The translations under genes and the position numbers were made by a program. Under the pieces are notes generated by a model. The model was not told where the DNA came from. It searched no databases and saw only the letters and a program-made list of their open reading frames with translations. From NCBI GenBank assembly GCA_946885765.1, contig CAMPHD010000055.1, positions 1-12,996 on the forward strand: DNA of 12,996 bases. The letters run 5' to 3'. The first letter of the stretch is position 1. Each line of letters starts with the position of its first letter. This document shows, piece after piece, positions 6,917-12,996 of this stretch. Origin of the DNA: an uncultured Thalassospira sp. (GTDB lineage Bacteria; Pseudomonadota; Alphaproteobacteria; Rhodospirillales_A; Thalassospiraceae).

Positions 6917-7879
6917 CTACTTTTTGGCCTCGGGTGCGGTCATGATTGGTGTTGCAGGGTCGCATTCCATTTCGGCAACATCGATATCCCTAACAGGCTT
7001 TCGCCCGAAACGTATCTGCGAAACGGCAATCCCCGCCAGAATAACGCCAAGCGCAATCACGCTGGTCGGCTTGGGAACTTCGTGCAAAACAAGAAAACCG
7101 ATCATCACACCAACCGCAGGCACAAGGTAATTGTTAAACACCACAAAGCTCGCCCCGGCACGCGCGATCAGATACAGGATCAGGAACATGGCAATGCCCG
7201 TCGGGAAAACCCCCAGATACAGGATCGAAAGCGCGCCGTCAGAATCCCATTCCATATTCCAGGGCTGATCAATAAACAACGCAAAAGGTGCGAGCATCAA
7301 TGCGGCAAAAGTCAGAATCACCGCCGCAGATCCGACACGCGGCTGATCACGCAGATTGCGCGCCACCAGTGATGAAATCGCATAGCACACGGCTGCGATC
7401 AGAACAGCAAGTTGGAATAAAAGCTGCCCACCCAGCCCGGTCAGGGTTTCCGGCCCGACCAGAACAATCACACCGATGGTACCAAGCATCACGCCAAGCG
7501 CCTTGCCCGTCGAAAGTTTTTCATCATTCGTAACGAAATGCGCCAGTGCCACCGTTGTCAGCGGCACAACAGACATCAGGATCGCAGCCAATCCGGCATC
7601 AATTTCCGTTTCGCCATAACTGATCAGGAAAAAGGGAATAGCATTTCCCAGCAGCGCGACAAAGAAAGTTGAAATCCAAGCGCGTCGTCCCTTGGGAAGG
7701 TCGCTTTTGCGGACAAAAGCAAAGGCCCATAGCACGAGTGCGGCGACACCCAATCGTCCGGCGGCAACCACCAGCGGCGAATAGGCATGCACACCAATCT
7801 TGATGAAGGTAAACGAACTGCCCCACATCAGCGCGAGCAAAAACAGCAGCGCAAATTCACGAATTCCCGGACGTGTCAT
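6917..7879 (-). CDS. EamA/DMT-superfamily permease
   Basis: A 320-residue inner-membrane transporter of the drug/metabolite superfamily. About ten membrane segments are readable (near 8-28, 35-56, 68-88, 95-115, 125-142, 152-173, 183-203, 216-238, 245-265, 271-289), forming two EamA repeats. The first begins with the typical LLALMWGSSFTFIKIG. Family markers include the Arg in AAGRLGVAALV near helix 2 and FNNYLVPAVGVMIGFLVLHE (248-267) in the second repeat. A charged tail of about 30 residues (290-320) follows. Members export amino acids, nucleosides or small drugs; the substrate cannot be told from sequence. The ATG follows a GGGA site. It stands alone, upstream of gyrA in the same direction with about 190 bp between them, and no clear terminator is visible after it. 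Confidence 0.9.
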   Translation of the reverse strand: MTRPGIREFALLFLLALMWGSSFTFIKIGVHAYSPLVVAAGRLGVAALVLWAFAFVRKSDLPKGRRAWISTFFVALLGNAIPFFLISYGETEIDAGLAAILMSVVPLTTVALAHFVTNDEKLSTGKALGVMLGTIGVIVLVGPETLTGLGGQLLFQLAVLIAAVCYAISSLVARNLRDQPRVGSAAVILTFAALMLAPFALFIDQPWNMEWDSDGALSILYLGVFPTGIAMFLILYLIARAGASFVVFNNYLVPAVGVMIGFLVLHEVPKPTSVIALGVILAGIAVSQIRFGRKPVRDIDVAEMECDPATPIMTAPEAKK

Positions 7880-8193
7880 TTTCCCAGCCTATTCTTGCCA
7901 TAGTTATTGGGCTTTATCGAACATAGAAAGCCAACTGACAGCGTTAGAACCAGAAAACACGAGAATCAAGAAAATAGCTGAAAAATAACCGCTACAGGCT
8001 GCGGTCAACTATCAGCGGAACACCTTATCAAATGAAAAGCAGTTTTTTAGCGTAAAACAGCCCCTCGGGTTTTGACGCAGCACAACGCCATTGCAGCGAA
8101 AAGATGAAAAAACACAATGGGCACAACTTATTTGTTGCGAATGATTTTCAGTCGCTTTATTGTGAGCGCAACAATGTGAATGGGATGCGAGCA
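7880..8193. other. Intergenic region between the divergent permease and 72-residue genes
   Basis: The left part should hold the permease promoter on the minus strand, but no hexamer pair stands out. A small ACCGC/GCGGT inverted repeat lies at 7988-8005. The right part (8131-8175) holds a promoter with a Fur-like core. Reading frames cross this stretch, but they are short and have poor codon choice. Confidence 0.6.
8135..8163 (+). promoter_or_regulatory. Promoter overlapping a Fur-box-like element
   Basis: TTGCGA (8135-8140), 17 bases, TATTGT (8158-8163): each hexamer matches the sigma-70 consensus at 4 of 6 positions. The spacer start AATGATTTTCAGT agrees with the Fur core AATGATAATCATT at 10 of 13 positions. 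The inverted repeat TTGTTGCG/CGCAACAA (8132-8139, 8167-8174) brackets the promoter. The transcript would start near 8170. Confidence 0.5.
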
Positions 8194-8412
8194 ATGAAAT
8201 ATGTGGATCAGGAACTGACCATCGACGAAATGCTGGCCGATCCGATCGTCCAGACATTAATGCGTTATGATGGCATTTCTGCCAGTGACGTTCGTCACAC
8301 GATTGATCAGGTTTTGCAGAATCGCCTGCCACAGCGCCCGGTTCGTGTACGCGGAAGCGGTGTCCCGGCCCATGACTGGCGCCTGACGGGCCTTCGCCCG
8401 GATGCAGCATGA
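8194..8412 (+). CDS. Conserved-looking 72-residue protein of unknown function
   Basis: A small soluble protein, MKYVDQELTIDEMLADPIVQ and onwards. I do not recognise a named family, though short proteins with a DEMLxDPIVxxLM-like start are familiar in alphaproteobacteria. Residues 7-42 look helical (LTIDEMLADPIVQTLM, then ISASDVRHTIDQVL). The C-terminal part (43-72) is basic and Pro/Arg-rich and probably extended. There is no signal peptide, membrane segment or Cys. The frame stays open upstream to ATG 8104, but that part crosses the likely promoter (8135-8163) and uses poor codons. I therefore start at 8194, behind GGGA; ATG 8185 is also possible. It converges on the DUF547 gene with 10 bp between stops. 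Confidence 0.72.
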   Translation: MKYVDQELTIDEMLADPIVQTLMRYDGISASDVRHTIDQVLQNRLPQRPVRVRGSGVPAHDWRLTGLRPDAA

Positions 8413-8422
8413 TCCGGTCTGC

Positions 8423-9277
8423 TCAGGAATCGCTATCGTTCAAGGACCAGTCATAGTGATAGCCGCTGATTGGCAAATCATCGCCATGAACGCTTAACCA
8501 TGTTGCGAATTCCAGCCCGGCATATCGGACCAGATGATCGGAAAATGCGGCATCGCTATCGCCAAAATCGGATCGATACCAGTCAAAAAGCGATGAAAGT
8601 TCCACCTCTGATCCATCCGAAGCCAGTTGCACCGCACGCTCGTCGCGGATAAAGGCAAGGGCCGCCTTATCAAGTTGCTCTTCAATTTCATCGGCATCAT
8701 AGGCACTTGTCGCCAGCGCCGGACACCCCACCGACGCACAATTCAGCGCGTAATGAATGCGCGGATCCCGCCAGATCGGGCGTAGAATACGATGCTCGAT
8801 ATCATTCAGGCTAAGCTGCCTGCCCTCAATCACCAGAATCTTCTTGTCCCAAGGCCCCGTTACAAAAAGACCGGTAGCAAACAGACCCGGTGAAATATCG
8901 ATGTCGCGAATGCTGTCGACCGGATAGTGATCAAGCACCACCGCAACAGTTTGCGCATTATAAAGATTGATCCAGAAGGCCATCTGCTGATCACGGCTGT
9001 AACCGTCAATCTCTATTGCCTGCATGGCCGTCAGATACTCGTGAAGCTGCGCGCGGCTTGCGGTTTTGGCGCTGGCGTAATCAAAGGCGGTAACACCTGG
9101 TGAAACCAGAACCAGATGATGATCCAGGATCGCCTGCCAGACAGAATGATTGATCATGGCATCGTTTGTATCGTCATGGACCTGCCAATCCGGCCACAGA
9201 TCGGCATCCGGTGCGGCATTTGCTGTTACCGGTAGCATCGCCCAAAGAAAAATCAGCACCAGCACAAAAAAACGCAT
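8423..9277 (-). CDS. Exported DUF547 domain protein
   Basis: A 284-residue protein with a signal peptide (MRFFVLVLIFLWAMLPVTANAA, cleavage near residue 21-22) and a DUF547 domain. Domain marks are FDYASAKT (65-72), FWINLYNAQTVAVVLDHYP (101-119), LSLNDIEHRILRP (155-167) and DPRIHYALNCASVGCPAL (171-188) with two cysteines; DWYRSDFG (232-239) follows. The biochemical role of DUF547 is not established. The fold recalls the papain/transglutaminase group, and the CASVGCP segment is the most conserved part, but activity here is unknown. The start is ATG 9277, which puts the signal peptide at the N-terminus; the frame opens further upstream without a good ribosome site. GGGAAAT lies upstream at a long distance. 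It is a single gene, divergent from the gene at 9418. Confidence 0.9.
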   Translation of the reverse strand: MRFFVLVLIFLWAMLPVTANAAPDADLWPDWQVHDDTNDAMINHSVWQAILDHHLVLVSPGVTAFDYASAKTASRAQLHEYLTAMQAIEIDGYSRDQQMAFWINLYNAQTVAVVLDHYPVDSIRDIDISPGLFATGLFVTGPWDKKILVIEGRQLSLNDIEHRILRPIWRDPRIHYALNCASVGCPALATSAYDADEIEEQLDKAALAFIRDERAVQLASDGSEVELSSLFDWYRSDFGDSDAAFSDHLVRYAGLEFATWLSVHGDDLPISGYHYDWSLNDSDS

Positions 9278-9381
9278 CAATTCAGCATTTCCCAAAGACC
9301 CCCCTGCACACACCTGTACCCTATGGAGCAACAACCCCTTCAGGTCACATCAAACTGCCGTGATGGCAGATCCGGCAATTA

Positions 9382-9411
9382 TATACACTTAACTACAAGT
9401 TGATATATGAT
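9382..9411 (+). promoter_or_regulatory. Candidate promoter for a leaderless transcript
   Basis: TATACA (9382-9387), 18 bases, TATGAT (9406-9411). The last base of the -10 is seven bases from the ATG at 9418, which would put transcription start on the A of the start codon. No convincing Shine-Dalgarno precedes that ATG. Confidence 0.35.
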
Positions 9412-9417
9412 GGTCCC

Positions 9418-10179
9418 ATGACACAAGCCGGTACAATTCAGGTTATTCCCGGCAGTGGCGGGCGATTGGGGCAGGTTATTGCCACACGCGCCCTGCACGA
9501 CCCCGGGCAACAACCGGCAACCTCTGGTTCCGCCGGCCATGGTTTGGCTGTGCCACCGTCAAGGCCTGCCGCCGTTTCAATCCGCCCACTAGGGGCAGGC
9601 AGTGCCGCCAAAGCACCGGTCAATAGTGCCGCATCAATCATCACGATCATTCAGCAGCTTGATCCCCGCACCCTGCCCGGCGCCACCCCGCCTGACACCC
9701 GAAGCAGTGCCGAGCAACAACGCGAAATGCGTGAAGAAACACCTGAAAGTGCGCGCCCGCCGACAAGCAACCCGGCCCTTTTGACAGATCGGGAACGCGA
9801 GATTGTACGTGAATTACAGGCACGTGACGCCAATGTCCGAACCGAGGAAGAAAGCCACCAGACCCTTGCCGGTGCCAATGCTGGAATGATCAGTTACAGC
9901 TATACCGCAGGTCCCGACGGGCGGCTTTATGCCACCGGAGGCAAGGTCAGCATTCACCCGCTTCAGGGCCTTGACGGGATTGCGGCGATTGCCAATCAGG
10001 CCGCCATATCGCGCGCGGCATCCATGCCCGGCACATCATCGGCCGACTTCAATGTTGCGCAGGGTGCCTCACGTAATATCAGTGCGATGATCGCAACACA
10101 GGCGATTGCGGCCGCAGAAAGCTATCGCATGACCCTGGGGCTGCACGCGGCCCCGGCCAATATTGACATCACGGGCTGA
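9418..10179 (+). CDS. SprA-related putative metalloprotease-like protein, altered HExxH
   Basis: A 253-residue protein without signal peptide. Residues 1-118 are low-complexity (Gly/Ala/Pro/Ser-rich). Residues 120-235 resemble the SprA-related family, annotated as putative metalloproteases: LTDREREIVRELQARDANVR (122-141), a modified zinc motif EEESH (143-147), then SYSYTAGPDGRLYATGGKVS (159-178), which is very typical of that family. Family members I recall have xHExxH after the RDxxVR segment; here the first His is Glu143, so metal binding and proteolysis may be lost. The last part (185-240) is Ala-rich and helical. ATG 9418 is preferred over an in-frame TTG at 9400, which lies inside the putative promoter. 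It converges on pyrC and shares the terminator at 10201-10229. The family assignment is from memory of motifs. Confidence 0.78.
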   Translation: MTQAGTIQVIPGSGGRLGQVIATRALHDPGQQPATSGSAGHGLAVPPSRPAAVSIRPLGAGSAAKAPVNSAASIITIIQQLDPRTLPGATPPDTRSSAEQQREMREETPESARPPTSNPALLTDREREIVRELQARDANVRTEEESHQTLAGANAGMISYSYTAGPDGRLYATGGKVSIHPLQGLDGIAAIANQAAISRAASMPGTSSADFNVAQGASRNISAMIATQAIAAAESYRMTLGLHAAPANIDITG

Positions 10180-10200
10180 CCTTCATCGTAGAAGCCAAAG

Positions 10201-10229
10201 AAAAGGGGCCTGCTTGGCAAGCCCCTTTT
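10201..10229. terminator. Bidirectional terminator between the metalloprotease-like gene and pyrC
   Basis: The stem AAAAGGGGC/GCCCCTTTT continues inward with TGC/GCA across a C/A mismatch, around loop TTG. A T-run follows on the plus strand, and TTTTCTTT on the minus strand, so it can end both converging genes. Confidence 0.88.
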
Positions 10230-10248
10230 GAACATGATTTGCGCAAGC

Positions 10249-11295
10249 CTAATCGGCATAGTGCCAGTAAATCGGGAAGCCCGGATCAAACACCGTGACG
10301 GGGCCCTCACCGGTTTCAATTCTGGCTGGGAAAGTTGCCGCCGCATCGCGTTTTTCCAGCGTGATCTTGTCGCCATTCAGCGGCAGACCATAGAATTGCG
10401 GACCATTGACCGAGGCAAAGCCTTCAAGCTTGTCCAAGGCTCCTTCTTGCTCGAACACATGCGCCAGAAGCTGGACAGTATTATTGGCGGTAAAGATACC
10501 GGCACAACCACACGTGCTTTCCTTGCGATCATCGGTATGTGGCGCTGAGTCAGTCCCCAAAAAGAATCGTACATCGCCACTTGTCGCCGCCTTGCGTAGT
10601 GCCAGACGATGTTTTTCACGCTTGGCCACCGGCAGGCAATAGAAATGCGGATGAATACCCCCAACAAGCATGGCATTGCGGTTGATAATCAGGTGATGGG
10701 TGGTGATCGTCGCACCAAGGTTCTTATCATTGGCTTTGACGTATTCAACGCCGTCTTCGGTGGTGATGTGTTCCATGATCACGCGAAGTTCAGGCAAACG
10801 CTTGCGCAGCGGATCAAGAACGCGATCGATAAACACCGCCTCGCGGTCGAAAATATCAATCTCGGGATCGGTGACTTCGCCGTGCACGCAAAGCGGAATA
10901 CCAAGACTTGCCATGCGTTCCAGCACAGGCATCGCCTTGTCGAAATCGCGCACTCCACTTGCCGAATTCGTCGTCGCCCCGGCCGGATACAGCTTCAACG
11001 CCGTAATCACGCCATTTCGATATCCTTCCTCGACATCGTCTGGATTGGTGCCTTCGGTCAGGTAAAGCGTCATCAGCGGCGTAAAATCGTGCCCCTGCGG
11101 GATGACCGCGTTAATCCGGTCGCGATAAGCAATCGCATCCGCAGTCTTGACCACCGGCGGCACAAGGTTCGGCATAATGATCGCACGCGCAAAATGTTCG
11201 CTGGTTTCACCAATGACCCCTTCAAGCATCGCGCCATCGCGCAGATGCAAATGCCAGTCATCCGGACGGCGAAGGGTAATGCGATTTGTCGACAT
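10249..11295 (-). CDS. pyrC: Dihydroorotase, class II
   Basis: A 348-residue enzyme, the same length as E. coli PyrC, that catalyses the reversible cyclisation of N-carbamoyl-L-aspartate to dihydroorotate in pyrimidine synthesis. The metal site is intact: His15 and His17 in DDWHLHLRD, Lys101 (the carbamylated bridge) in ALKLYPA, His138 in CVHGEV, His176 in MEHITT and Asp249 in [16 protein letters not shown] (259-266) and [11 protein letters not shown] are also family marks. The start is ATG 11293-11295, with AGGAG eight bases upstream. A TTG 18 bp further out would place that ribosome site inside the gene. TATATT about 30 bp before the start could be a -10, but no clear -35 is seen. It appears to be monocistronic. 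Confidence 0.97.
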   Translation of the reverse strand: MSTNRITLRRPDDWHLHLRDGAMLEGVIGETSEHFARAIIMPNLVPPVVKTADAIAYRDRINAVIPQGHDFTPLMTLYLTEGTNPDDVEEGYRNGVITALKLYPAGATTNSASGVRDFDKAMPVLERMASLGIPLCVHGEVTDPEIDIFDREAVFIDRVLDPLRKRLPELRVIMEHITTEDGVEYVKANDKNLGATITTHHLIINRNAMLVGGIHPHFYCLPVAKREKHRLALRKAATSGDVRFFLGTDSAPHTDDRKESTCGCAGIFTANNTVQLLAHVFEQEGALDKLEGFASVNGPQFYGLPLNGDKITLEKRDAAATFPARIETGEGPVTVFDPGFPIYWHYAD

Positions 11296-11400
11296 GGGGC
11301 GATCTCCTGGCAACCAATGGAATATATCTTGAGAAATTGCTGCGGTTACCTAGCAGATTGATCCGAATTTTGGAATTGCAAAGGAAGTCCAAAGTTACGA

Positions 11401-11736
11401 TCACTCGTGTTGTGATTGAACTTCTCTGGCTTCACATTCTGCGAATTCATAAACTTCCGAAGCATATTGACGGGCATCCGAGGCAAATCGGTTCGCCTCG
11501 TCGATGAATGCGTTCAGATCATCAATATAGTTGTCTATATCGCTAAGGTACGAGTCAATTTCCCATTGGTCGCAACTGTGCTGTCCTGAATAACTGTAAT
11601 TAGAAAGACAGTACGGAACTGACGGTCTTCGCAAGTAAGCACTAGGAATACTATTAAAAAAGTTTGGTTCAAAACACGATGCTATTGCAGGTTCCACAAA
11701 CCCTAAACTTGTCACAAAAAGCACGAACCACTTCAT
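11401..11736 (-). CDS. Small exported or lipoprotein-like protein of unknown function
   Basis: A 111-residue protein, not recognised as a named family. MKWFVLFVTSLGFVEPAIAS is a signal sequence. The following IASC fits a lipobox (Cys21), so it could be a lipoprotein; type I cleavage at AIA|SC is the alternative. The mature part has a Pro/Tyr/Ser-rich section with Cys43 and Cys55 (about 22-58), then a long acidic helix (about 58-105, DSYLSDIDNYIDDLNAF) that includes Cys101 and may be amphipathic. Four cysteines could form disulfides in the periplasm. ATG 11736 is preferred over TTG 11760, with a weak AGG site upstream. The gene and its upstream flank are visibly more AT-rich than their neighbours, which suggests a different history. 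It sits alone between pyrC and tRNA-His. Confidence 0.7.
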   Translation of the reverse strand: MKWFVLFVTSLGFVEPAIASCFEPNFFNSIPSAYLRRPSVPYCLSNYSYSGQHSCDQWEIDSYLSDIDNYIDDLNAFIDEANRFASDARQYASEVYEFAECEAREVQSQHE

Positions 11737-11852
11737 TTTTGTACTGCCTACAAAGCCCAAACAATTAGATAATACTAATTTAATTTGAACATTTTAACAG
11801 GTTTAATTAGCTACTGCTCAAACATGACACGTTAAACATACATCAGAAAAAC

Positions 11853-11882
11853 AAAAGGCCAGGCATTTCTGCCTGACCTTTT
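11853..11882 (-). terminator. Terminator of tRNA-His
   Basis: A 13-position stem with one C/A mismatch (AAAAGG-C-CAGGCA with TGCCTG-A-CCTTTT), loop TTTC, 4 bp past the tRNA 3' end. TTTTGTTTTT follows on the minus strand. Confidence 0.88.
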
Positions 11883-11886
11883 CACA

Positions 11887-11964
11887 TGGGGCGAGTGATG
11901 GGACTTGAACCCACGGCCCCCAGAGCCACAATCTGGTGCTCTAACCACCTGAGCTACACCCGCC
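11887..11964 (-). tRNA. tRNA-His (anticodon GTG)
   Basis: A full cloverleaf on the minus strand. The acceptor is GCGGGTG/CACTCGC (one G-U), the D stem GCTC/GAGC, and the anticodon stem CCAGA/TCTGG carries loop TTGTGGC (anticodon GTG). The T arm is GTGGG-TTCAAGT-CCCAT, and CCA is encoded. The extra 5' G (position -1) facing C73, the identity mark of bacterial tRNA-His, is included, giving 78 nt. It has its own promoter and terminator. Confidence 0.97.
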
Positions 11965-12283
11965 GTCGTGTGGCGCGGTTTTTATCGCCGGGAGCCCCGG
12001 ACGTCAAGCGCATATTTTTACTTTTTTGCCCTGTTTTCCCCGGAACTTCGCAAAGTCCCGCAAACCGGGCGACTGCGGGTTTTGTATCTGGTACTTAGCT
12101 TCACAACCAATCCGCCCGAACAGGCCCCATCCCTTTGAACATCTTGCGCAATGGAGCAAGTGGCCTAATTAAATCAATTCAATATCTTGAACACGCCCGC
12201 CATTCCGGGCGAAATTAGGATGGTGCGCATTACCGAAAACGGTGGTGCGGACCATAAAAGATAAAACAAGACGGAGTATCGGA
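11965..12283. other. Divergent intergenic region between tRNA-His and the oxidoreductase
   Basis: The left part holds the tRNA-His promoter. In the middle, CCCGCA/TGCGGG (12057-12062, 12074-12079) followed by TTTTG looks like a plus-strand terminator with no plus gene before it. A CGCCC/GGGCG hairpin lies at 12194-12211. Further right is a 10-bp wobble-containing stem (12226-12249). I see no coding frame here and no confident promoter for the oxidoreductase. Confidence 0.6.
11979..12007 (-). promoter_or_regulatory. Sigma-70-type promoter of tRNA-His
   Basis: On the minus strand TTGACG (12002-12007), a 17-base GC-rich spacer, then TAAAAA (11979-11984), 14 bp before the tRNA 5' end. It resembles the tRNA-Lys promoters above. 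Confidence 0.7.
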
Positions 12284-12996
12284 ATGAAGTGGGGCGTCAT
12301 CAGCACGGCAAAAATCGGCACGGGAAAAGTTATTCCGGCCATGCAGGAAAGCAACAAGCTTGAAATCCTTGCCATTGCCGGGCGTGATCTTGAAAAAACG
12401 CGCGAAACCGCCCAAAACCTGCGCATTCCGCGCGCCTACGGCTCCTATGAAGAACTGCTGGCCGATCCATCAATCGAGGCAATCTATAATCCCCTGCCGA
12501 ACCATCTGCATGTGGAATGGACGATCAAGGCGCTGGAAGCAGGAAAACACGTACTGTGCGAAAAACCGATCGGACTGGACACCGAAGATGCCAAGCGCCT
12601 GATCGCGGCGCGCGACAAAAGCGGCAAGCATGTACTTGAGGCCTTCATGGTCCGTCATCATCCGCAATGGCAGGAAGCACGTCGGCTCGTCGAAAACGGT
12701 CAGATCGGCACGATCACCACGGTGCAAAGCATCTTTACCTATTTCAATGCCGATCCGAATAATGTGCGCAACAAAAAGGATATCGGCGGCGGCGGTTTGC
12801 TTGATATCGGCTGTTACTGCATCGTCGGCCCGCGCTATATCACCGGCAAGGAACCGGTGCGCGTCGTGTCACTGATGGATAAGGACCCGAAATTCGGTAC
12901 CGACCGACTTGTTTCAGGCATGCTCGATTTCGGAAGCGGCGTTCAGGCAAGCTTTGTCTGCGGCACACAGTCCGCCGCAGTACAGCGCGTTCATAT
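12284..12996 (+). CDS. Gfo/Idh/MocA-family oxidoreductase (cut by window edge)
   Basis: The first 237 codons of an NAD(P)-dependent oxidoreductase. A Rossmann fold opens at the very N-terminus (MKWGVISTAKIGTGKVIPAM). The hallmark EKP lies at 93-95 (Lys94 expected catalytic) within GKHVLCEKPIGL. The substrate domain starts near 120, with GGGGLLDIGCYCIVGPRYI (168-186). Tyr178 sits where Zymomonas glucose-fructose oxidoreductase has its catalytic Tyr, so sugars or related polyols are likely substrates; the exact one cannot be told. Dihydrodiol dehydrogenase-like members look similar. ATG 12284 follows GGAG with a seven-base gap. No signal peptide is present, so it is cytoplasmic, unlike Zymomonas GFOR. 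It is the only gene seen on this side, so its operon is unknown. Confidence 0.9.
   Translation, partial: MKWGVISTAKIGTGKVIPAMQESNKLEILAIAGRDLEKTRETAQNLRIPRAYGSYEELLADPSIEAIYNPLPNHLHVEWTIKALEAGKHVLCEKPIGLDTEDAKRLIAARDKSGKHVLEAFMVRHHPQWQEARRLVENGQIGTITTVQSIFTYFNADPNNVRNKKDIGGGGLLDIGCYCIVGPRYITGKEPVRVVSLMDKDPKFGTDRLVSGMLDFGSGVQASFVCGTQSAAVQRVH

Noticed and set aside
8104..8193. Longer N-terminus (30 residues) for the 72-residue protein
   Set aside because: The stretch contains the putative promoter and Fur-like core, and uses poor, AT-rich codons.
8012..8410. Minus-strand frame of 132 codons over the 72-residue gene
   Set aside because: It lies mostly in non-coding sequence and antisense to the better-supported plus gene; the product is His/Ser/Cys-rich with no motif.
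11296..11313. TTG start for pyrC six codons upstream
   Set aside because: The AGGAG ribosome site would lie inside the gene; the ATG gives the same length as E. coli PyrC.
11886..12098. Plus-strand frame of 70 codons overlapping tRNA-His
   Set aside because: It is the reverse complement of the tRNA read as protein (GLEPTAPRATIWC), a well-known artefact.

Overview
The window looks like the chromosome of an alphaproteobacterium, probably a marine Rhodospirillales of the Thalassospira type. This rests on the gyrA-coaD-cyclophilin gene order, the protein styles and a moderate-to-high GC content; the genus is my inference. Most of it is ordinary core chromosome. No CRISPR array, insertion sequence, integrase or rRNA gene was found.

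Layout. 1-2013 (minus strand) is an energy-transduction operon, exbB - exbD - exbD-like - tonB, with tonB running off the left edge. Its spacing is tight: 27 bp, then a 4-bp overlap, then 3 bp. 2256-2639 holds two identical tRNA-Lys(TTT) genes on the minus strand, each with its own promoter and terminator. 2737-6725 (minus) is gyrA - coaD - secreted cyclophilin, read as one operon that ends in a hairpin terminator; gyrA starts at TTG. 6917-7879 (minus) is an EamA/DMT permease. 8194-8412 (plus) is a 72-residue unknown protein behind a promoter that overlaps a Fur-like sequence. 8423-9277 (minus) is an exported DUF547 protein. 9418-10176 (plus) is a protein resembling the SprA-related putative metalloproteases, with an altered HExxH site and a possibly leaderless start. 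10249-11295 (minus) is pyrC (class II dihydroorotase); it and the 9418 gene converge on a shared bidirectional terminator. 11401-11736 (minus) is a small, AT-rich, exported or lipoprotein-like unknown. 11887-11964 (minus) is tRNA-His(GTG). 12284-12996 (plus) is a Gfo/Idh/MocA oxidoreductase cut by the right edge.

How the genes work together. The Exb/Ton genes should form an inner-membrane motor that uses the proton motive force to drive TonB-dependent outer-membrane uptake. A 17-bp perfect palindrome upstream of exbB and a Fur-like element at 8135-8163 may mean that both loci answer to metal regulators (inference). The gyrA operon groups DNA supercoiling, coenzyme A synthesis and periplasmic protein folding, a housekeeping grouping without an obvious shared pathway.

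The most notable points are: a second ExbD in which the proton-handling Asp is Asn, directly coupled to a normal ExbD; a putative metalloprotease with EExxH in place of HExxH; the Fur-like promoter of an uncharacterised 72-residue protein; and the AT-rich small secreted protein between pyrC and tRNA-His. I did not find convincing evidence of a wholly new multi-gene system. The asymmetric ExbD pair is the best candidate for new biology.
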